Assembly (NCBI GenBank): GCA_949318235.1 | Contig: OX439132.1 | Span: 44,738,783 to 44,802,782 of the forward strand | DNA from: Ecdyonurus torrentis | Taxonomy: Eukaryota > Arthropoda > Insecta > Ephemeroptera > Heptageniidae | Reading direction: 5' to 3' | Length of the DNA: 64,000 bases | In this document: piece after piece, positions 58,076 to 64,000 of the stretch | How positions within the stretch are numbered: position 1 is the first letter of the stretch | Layout: each line of letters starts with the position of its first letter | Notes under the pieces: model-generated | The model's input: only the letters and a program-made list of their open reading frames with translations | Database searches by the model: none | What the model was told of the DNA's origin: nothing | Translations under genes and position numbers: made by a program

Positions 58076-58893
58076 TATATCGAACAAATTGATTATATAA
58101 CAAAGTCTAAATAGCAACTTTTTATCTTGTTTTTTCCATGTAGGACAGCGGTCCTTTCTAGTGATAAAGTTTTCGAAGTGATAAAGTTTTGTCCGTGCTA
58201 ACTGTATGGACGCTATTGTAAAGAGAGAAATAAATAAAAAATTGCTTTGAAAGTACCGCTGTACTAGGATATAAATAAACATAAATTTTAATGAATATTA
58301 AGAAACAAATTATTTAGTTAAGTTAGAGGCAACTTGAAATGTACGCAAGTTTCTATTAGGACCATAAATTGCACTTTACAAGAGTGAGAAATTGACGTCA
58401 GTTCCTAAATATTGAAATGAAACTAATGGAAAGTATCCTGCGAGTTAGTTAATTGTTGAACACAACTCTCTCTCTCTCTCTCTCTCTCAAACCCCACCAC
58501 ACCCACACAAAATCCATATTGAGTAAATAAATAAAGACATACTATCAAATTCTATATCTTAGAAACTATGCCACAAAATAAATTAAATTTGACAAGTTTG
58601 GTATTAAATATAATTACAGTCTCAACTAAAGCTGTGGTTTCCAAACTTTGTTCATTGTTGTCACTTTTAGTTCAGCTGATGTGATTGCCTCACTTACCAT
58701 ATTTCAGTTTGTAAGTTTATCAGAGAGCACTTGTTGTTTTGTTTGTATTGCACGCAAATATAACAAAACTTGCATGTCAGGTAGAATGTCAACTTGCAGG
58801 GAATTACCTCGTCTTTTTATGTAAGAACTTCAATTACGTTGCTAGGCAACCTGTAGTCGTCGCTACGTAAATAATATTATCGAGACCTTTCCT
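58076..58893. other. Spacer with short (CT)n
   Basis: CT tract at 58466-58488. No gene recognised. Confidence 0.4.
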
Positions 58894-59289
58894 TTAAAGC
58901 CCTTGTCAACTTACTTTTTTTATCATTTAGAATACTAGATTGATAATTAATTAATTACCATGCATGCCTTATTATCCATAAATAAGACACCAACACGTTG
59001 ATTTTGTATTTATTTTCATTTTGACTGTTATATCACGTATATGACGTCACAATGTACCGCCGCCAATCACAGTCACCACTCTGGTCACGTGATAAATTTA
59101 AGCTCCTTCCTCAAGTTCTTTTCCCTTATCACGGCCCCATCTGTACATTGTGACGTCAGATACGTGATATAACAAAATTAAAATAAATACAAAATCAACG
59201 CGTTGGTGTCTAATTCATGGATAATAATGTATGTTAATTATCAATCTAGTATTCTAAATAATAAAAAAGTAAGTTAACAAGGGCATTAA
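58894..59289. mobile_element. Family C TTAA palindromic MITE, copy 2
   Basis: Left TTAAAGCCCTTGTCAACTTAC, right AAGTTAACAAGGGCATTAA. Two TGACGTCA (near 59041 and 59152) symmetrical about the centre. The central C run of copy 1 is here CTCCTTCCTC. Confidence 0.85.
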
Positions 59290-59302
59290 GTTAATTAATG
59301 TA

Positions 59303-59650
59303 TTAAAGGTATAGACAACATGAAAACATAAGCATTTATATCTCAAAACACTTGATGGGACTTACATAAATAACTTAAGTTTGTCTCAAAACCTAACTGT
59401 AGCTCCGTAGCAGTGATCAGAAATTGTCAATTTATGCAACCCGCATAACATTTTTATACTAGTTTTTGCATGTTTCTGACGTCAGAAACAGAAATATTCA
59501 TGCAAAATTGCATACTTTACATTTTTTTCACACTCTCTTTTGGCACCACATTTACATTCTGGTAAAAATTATCAACAGTTTTGTAGATCCCATTTTGTGT
59601 TTAATAATGATTAGAAAGAACGTGTTGTTTTATGTTTTCTATGCCTTTAA
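59303..59650 (+). mobile_element. Family A TTAA MITE, copy 13, variant termini
   Basis: TTAA both ends: TTAAAGGTATAGACAACATG and GTTTTCTATGCCTTTAA, the same end type as 37595-37938. TGACGTCA near 59476. Only 13 bp separate it from the family C copy. Confidence 0.85.
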
Positions 59651-59816
59651 GTTGTAAGTTGAAGATTTATTTATGTTGCAACAATCAAAACTTGAATAAT
59701 TCAAGGAAATAATGTTTCAAGGTTTGTATTGAGATGGCTTGTATCTCAAAATTAACAATAAAAATTACAAACGTTATGATGTCATTTGAAAGTTAGTAAT
59801 AACATGTATATAATAT

Positions 59817-60092
59817 GATATGACATGACATGACATGACATGACATGACATGACATGACATGACATGATATGATATGATATGATATGATATGATATGATA
59901 TGATATGATATGATATGATATGATATGATATGATATGATATGATATGATATGATATGATATGATATGATATGATATGATATGATATGATATGATATGATA
60001 TGATATGATATGATATGATATGATATGATATGATATGATATGATATGATATGATATGATATGATATGATATGATATGATATGATATGATAAT
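59817..60092. repeat. Pentanucleotide array: (TGACA)n then (TGATA)n
   Basis: About nine TGACA units followed by about 45 TGATA units. The unit length of five gives the same peptide cycle (ISYHI) in all minus-strand frames, producing a false 133-codon ORF. In family G copy 1 the same spot reads TATGATAAC, the likely seed. Confidence 0.97.
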
Positions 60093-60180
60093 ATGATAAA
60101 ATTGTTAGAACCCGGTCATCAGAATCGGGTATCAGATAAGAAGGAAAATAGTTACTGAAATTAACATGGGCTCTTAGGTG

Positions 60181-60345
60181 CATTCACATATTCTTAAATT
60201 TGTTGTAATTTTGCCCAACAAAATAATTATTACCATTTAAACTAATGCTATTTCACAATTTACTGCGTGAGTTTGTAACAAATTTACAATTTACAAATTT
60301 AGAACACCTTTTAATGGTGCATTCACAATTCACATAATTCTTATT
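60181..60345. mobile_element. Small foldback, GGTGCATTCACA ends
   Basis: GGTGCATTCACATATTC at the left; AAATTTGTTGTAA pairs with the inverse TTACAA.. words; GGTGCATTCACAATTCAC at the right is a direct repeat of the left end. CTTA on both sides may be a target duplication. Structure only partly resolved. Confidence 0.45.
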
Positions 60346-60554
60346 AAGACTAAAACTTCAAAATATCATTATTTCAAATCAAGCATGGTAACTCCCCAAT
60401 TTGTTTTATATTTTTGAAGATACCTTATTGTAATGTACTGCATATGTGCAAAATTTCACGTTTTTCTTTCTTTACAAAACTCTTTAGTCAAATACTGCAA
60501 TAGCTGATTTTCCAACTTAATTAGAGTTTTGCAATTATTTATTTATTTAAATTA

Positions 60555-60648
60555 TAATAATAATAATTAACGGCTTTTATTGGGCGAAGTCAGGCATACC
60601 ACCTCTCAATTTAACCCAACTGTTTTACAGTACAGTCAGTTACAATAA
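60555..60648 (-). mobile_element. LINE 3'-UTR fragment
   Basis: Reverse of the last ~95 bp of the 47640-48205 element: (AAT)n, AACGGCTTTTATT, GGGCGAAGTCAGGCATACC, CCTCTCAATTTAACCCAACTG, AGTACAGTCAGTTACA. Heavily 5'-truncated. Confidence 0.8.
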
Positions 60649-60679
60649 ATCGTTAGAAATGTTAGACATGTAATGTTAA

Positions 60680-60991
60680 ATAGGGTGTATGCATTCATGT
60701 TAAAGTCGACGCCATGTTGGATAACTCAATAACATGGGTGACATAGGAAAATAAATCATTTTGCCAATTTAAAACCACTATGCAAAATTTTTGAGAGCAT
60801 TGATGCTGTAAATATGTTGAATTAGTATCTCAAGTATGTGAGAAAAATAACAATAACAAAAAATTAACCAATTTCCCAAAGAAAATTGGCTTTAATGAAG
60901 TTTGTCCTATGTTGAGCAATGTTATTCACTACTCCAGTATGGCCTCCAAGCGCATTAAATGTGATGTTATCCGCATCCACGCGCACCCTAT
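60680..60991 (+). mobile_element. Family E repeat, copy 4
   Basis: Best-preserved copy. Starts ATAGGGTGTATGC, ends GCGCACCCTAT. CATGTTAAAGTCGACGCCATG and later blocks as in copies 1-3. Confidence 0.78.
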
Positions 60992-61379
60992 ATGATCTTT
61001 AAAGAAATAGTATTAGCAATAATGTTAAATAAGATTATTTAATTTATTTCGCGAAATTTGAAAATTCCTTTTCACTTTATTTTATAGATAATTGATAATA
61101 GATATACATTTTTAAATAATTTGAAAAAGGTAAAAAAGAAGATTGAGAATATACTTGTATATACACTAAAAATAGTAATTGAGAATTTAATAATATAATG
61201 AGCAACACAGAATATATTAAAGTTCATAATATCATAAATCCAAATATCGACTAAATAATAATTTTTTTAGTTGAGGTTTAAAGAGATTTACATGTTAAAT
61301 TATGACTAAACTAACCTTTCCAATGCTTGTTGTAACAATCAGTGTTACTATCAACTGCATAGCTCAATACAATTTTTTA

Positions 61380-61416
<37 letters not shown>

Positions 61417-61630
61417 GTGACAAATTCTATACTTTGCAATGCACTACTTTCATTAGAATTTTTTCCTATTGTAGCAAATTCTGTGCTCCAATTTGTTTTC
61501 TATATAAGAAAAACTTTCAGTAAGCAATTTGATCACGAAGTTTTCAACAATGCAGAACAAAATTCTAATGCAAATCATGTATTTCTATTGCACTAGCATA
61601 ATGTATTTCCAGTATTGGCTAATGACATTT
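60992..61630. other. AT-rich spacer with poly-A
   Basis: Poly-A at 61385-61413. No gene recognised. Confidence 0.4.
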
Positions 61631-61696
61631 TTAAAGGCGTAGAACAACTTGAACAAAAAACTTGCCGTATATCCTAACATACCTAAATATCAAATA
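61631..61696 (+). mobile_element. Family B MITE, left-end fragment
   Basis: TTAAAGGCGTAGAACAACTTG, CTAACATACCTAAATATCAA, then abrupt loss of similarity. A complete copy begins 145 bp further on. Confidence 0.8.
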
Positions 61697-61841
61697 AATA
61701 AACGACTTTATTTATGGTGACGGTAGGACAAAAAAGTCCTTTCTTACCCCTGACCATTGAAAAAGATACATGAGGTTCACAATGGTTACAAGTTTTTTGA
61801 TACGGTATAGTTTGCATGCAATCATAATCAGTTAAAAGTAC

Positions 61842-62155
61842 TTAAAGGCGTACAACAACTTGTAAAAAAAAGTTGCGTAAAATCCTAACAAACCTGAAAA
61901 TCAACGTTGATTTGGCTGTAGTCCTTGATTTCTAATTTATTTTCCATTCACAAAATGCCACTGCAGGTCACTGACGTCACAGCTCGCCTAGTCCACGCGC
62001 AAGTAAACCGGGCGAGCTGTGACGTCAGTGACTGGCAGTAGCATTTCTGAATGGAAATAAATTAGAAATAAATGACTCCGACCAAATCAACGTTGATTTT
62101 CAGGTTTGTTAGGATTTTACGCAACTTTTTTGTTCAAGGTGTTCTACGCCTTTAA
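61842..62155. mobile_element. Family B TTAA palindromic MITE, copy 7
   Basis: TTAA both ends (TTAAAGGCGTACAACAAC, GGTGTTCTACGCCTTTAA). GTCACTGACGTCACAGCTCGCC and GGGCGAGCTGTGACGTCAGTGAC are nearly perfect inverses about CCACGCGCAAG. Confidence 0.88.
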
Positions 62156-62437
62156 GTTAAATTTTGATATCTGAATTTAAATTTGTTTTTGCATTTAATT
62201 TTTGAAGATATCTTAACTTTAACTAAGTACACATTTATATTAAGAATTTAGTTGCGATTTCCTTTTAATATATATTTTTGTTTTATTATTATTAATATAT
62301 ATTTTTTTATTGTATTGTGTCTTTCACTATCTATTTACACTTTTTATACAGTAATTTCACTTGAATTTTTTTTACAAAAGCCATAATTATGTATAAATAT
62401 TTATTTATATGATAACTAGAAACTATATAGATTGACT
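62156..62437. other. AT-rich spacer, no feature seen
   Basis: Nothing recognised. Confidence 0.4.
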
Positions 62438-63186
62438 GATAAAGGAACAACTGTTATGAGGCCGACTATAAGCGATTTTGGTCACATCCGCTTCCGTTTC
62501 TACTTACTACGCATGCGCATTAAGTCGAAACGGAAGCGGATGTGAGCGAAATCACGTATAGTCATTAGTCAGCTTCAAAACCAGTGGCGTAACTACCAGG
62601 GGGGGAGAGGGGGAAGTTCCCCCGGGCCCGTCGACTTCTGGGGGCCCGTCGGCTTCTGGGGGGGCCCGGTGATTTGGCGCAAAAAAAAAAAAAAAAAAAA
62701 AAAAAAATGGTAATATTAAATTTTATGTTGAAAAACAGTATTTGAAAGTTAAAGTGGATCAATCAAATAATATGCATTTTGAGACAGAGGGTATTATTTT
62801 TAATATTAAATACATTTTTTTAACTGTCACCACCTTCTAATTAATTTTTTTATAAATGTCTTCTTCAAATATCATAATATATATATTTTTTCTATTTATA
62901 GCAAAAATTAATTATTGACAAAAATTAAAATCGTGTATGATAGGCCATTTTAACGATTTTTTTTTTTTTTCCATATGTTAGTGACACTTTTTAATTTTCA
63001 TTACAAAAAATAGCTTAAAATTTTAGTGCCACGCCCTCTTTTTCAAACTTTTTCGCCTGCGGCGCGCACACCCCCCATACTCCCCGGCACTGTCCCCCTT
63101 TCGGGGGGCCCGTGTCAGATTTTCACCCCTGGCCAAATTTTTGAAGTTACGCCACTGTTCAAAACAGTTGTTCCTTTATTAGTTAA
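62438..63186. mobile_element. Foldback MITE split by a hAT element
   Basis: Outer ends TGATAAAGGAACAACTGTT and AACAGTTGTTCCTTTATTA are inverted. A further internal palindrome CACATCCGCTTCCGTTTC / GAAACGGAAGCGGATGTG lies at 62482-62545. The hAT unit 62582-63157 sits near the right end. The unoccupied element would have been about 165 bp. Confidence 0.78.
62582..63157. mobile_element. Non-autonomous hAT element
   Basis: Termini CAGTGGCGTAACTACC and AAGTTACGCCACTG, flanked by the exact 8-bp duplication TTCAAAAC (62574-62581, 63158-63165). CAGTGGCGTA is a well-known hAT-type terminus. GC-rich subterminal blocks (GGGGGCCCGTCGGCTTCTGG; CCCCCTTTCGGGGGGCCCG) enclose an AT-rich middle. Poly-A at 62681-62707. 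No transposase remnant. Confidence 0.92.
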
Positions 63187-63285
63187 TATAATAATACTAT
63201 ACGCTTTTATTTACCGAAACTTTTATATAATTAATATTTGATTTTTAATATAAATTTATAAATTTTTAATAACTTTTTAAAAATT

Positions 63286-63538
63286 TTTAATGTTAATTTG
63301 GCCGGAGTCATTGATTCCTAATTTATTTTCTATTTAAAAAATGGCAGCTGCGGGTTTGTGACGTCACAGCAATAGCCCACGCATTTGAAAACAGGTGAGC
63401 TAACGTCAGAAATCTGCAGCTGTCATTTTGTGAATGGAAAATAAATTATAAATCAATGAATCTAGCCAAATCAACGTTGATATTTAGGTATGTTAGGATA
63501 TTAGACATTCTTTTTCTTTAATGTGTTCTAGGCCTTTA
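63286..63538. mobile_element. Family B MITE, copy 8 (left end missing)
   Basis: Begins within the left arm (TTGGCCGGAGTCATTGATT) and runs to GTGTTCTAGGCCTTTAA. TGACGTCA near 63358; the second site has decayed to TAACGTCA near 63400. Confidence 0.82.
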
Positions 63539-64000
63539 AAAAAATATAAAAATAAAAATAAAATAAAAAAGGCAAAGTAAAATTTTACAAGCAAATAACT
63601 CAAAGGCTAATAAGCTTATAATTTAATTTTCTGTTATAGAATGTTTTTTTTTATTACACGACTTTTCCGTCTCATTTCATCAATTGAAATATTAAATTTC
63701 ATAATTATTTTCCTCTTCTTTCATCATGAGCTACTCGCCATTTAAAAGTATTAAAAAAATATTCATTGTTCAATATGGTTTTCATCACGCGAGCTCTAGA
63801 TTTATTAATAATTAAAATAATTTTTTTGTTCCATCCAATTAAATTTATAATTATTAAAACTATTATATTTTATAATTTTATTTTTAATGATCACATAAAT
63901 AGCTTAAGCTTATTGAAACGATTCACAAGGAAATTGCAAATTTTCTCGAATAATACTCGTTTCCAATTTAATTATAAAAATCTTTGTATAGAATGTTTTT
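63539..64000. other. AT-rich sequence, no feature seen
   Basis: No recognised repeat copy, ORF or RNA gene to the end of the window. Confidence 0.5.

Larger units (their letters stand above)
59718..60520 (+). repeat. Family G repeat, copy 2, with two insertions
   Basis: Same order of blocks as 30426-30886, but interrupted by the pentanucleotide array (59817-60092) where copy 1 has only AACATCTACCTATGATAAC, and by a foldback (60181-60345) within GGGCTCTTA. Confidence 0.65.

Noticed and set aside
59782..60183. 133-codon minus-strand ORF with SYHII repeats
   Set aside because: Pentanucleotide array read-through; identical in all three frames.
62582..63157. CpG-island promoter of a gene
   Set aside because: Explained by the GC-rich subterminal repeats of a hAT element with a perfect 8-bp target duplication.

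Overview
This window looks like non-coding chromosomal DNA from an animal, most likely an invertebrate. It is roughly 70% A+T and shows no operons, no dense ORFs and no bacterial signals. It does contain spliced-exon signals, tRNA-derived SINEs, a LINE 3' end, hAT relics, long dinucleotide arrays and dozens of short inverted-repeat elements. I could not fix the species from sequence alone. Most long ORFs are read-through of microsatellites (TA, GA, CA, GTT, TGATA) or of repeat copies, and are not annotated as genes.

Host coding sequence is minimal. A 56-codon 3'-terminal exon with an intact splice acceptor lies at 2566-2737 (+). A second, 95% identical copy lies at 41409-41580 (-). They form an inverted, convergent pair about 39 kb apart, with matching intron sequence upstream. 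Both encode a C-x2-C...HH zinc-knuckle-like segment and an acidic tail. No upstream exons were recognised.

Mobile elements fill much of the rest. (1) Short elements ending in TTAAAG(G/C) with TTAA at both ends form several families. Here A is ~340 bp with 13 recognisable copies, B ~310 bp with 8, C ~400 bp with 2, and P ~330 bp with 2, plus diverged relatives. A, B and C are imperfect full-length palindromes whose dyad axis carries, or is flanked symmetrically by, the octamer TGACGTCA. (2) hAT-type elements with exact 8-bp target duplications lie at 11129-13508 (dead transposase split by an 880-bp foldback), 29558-29790, 35403-35640 and 62582-63157. (3) Two Tc1/mariner-like 124-bp MITEs lie at 24442 and 45022. 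(4) Two tRNA-headed SINE families are present: SINE-1 at 49507 and 54247; SINE-2 at 15457, 34838, 46526 and 54490, plus fragments. (5) A non-LTR retrotransposon 3' end lies at 47640, with a UTR-only copy at 60555. (6) Families E, F, G, H, J, K, L, M and N and single foldbacks are defined by comparing copies inside the window.

The rest is satellite and simple-sequence DNA: a 31-bp minisatellite at 27361, a 13-bp minisatellite with a 12-unit higher-order repeat in the loop of a palindromic element at 35979, a TGACA/TGATA array at 59817, a GTT array at 53653, and many TA, GA/CT, CA/GT and poly-A/T tracts. Elements are repeatedly nested, so relative insertion order can be read at several loci. 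Family names (A, B, C and so on) are working labels for this annotation only.
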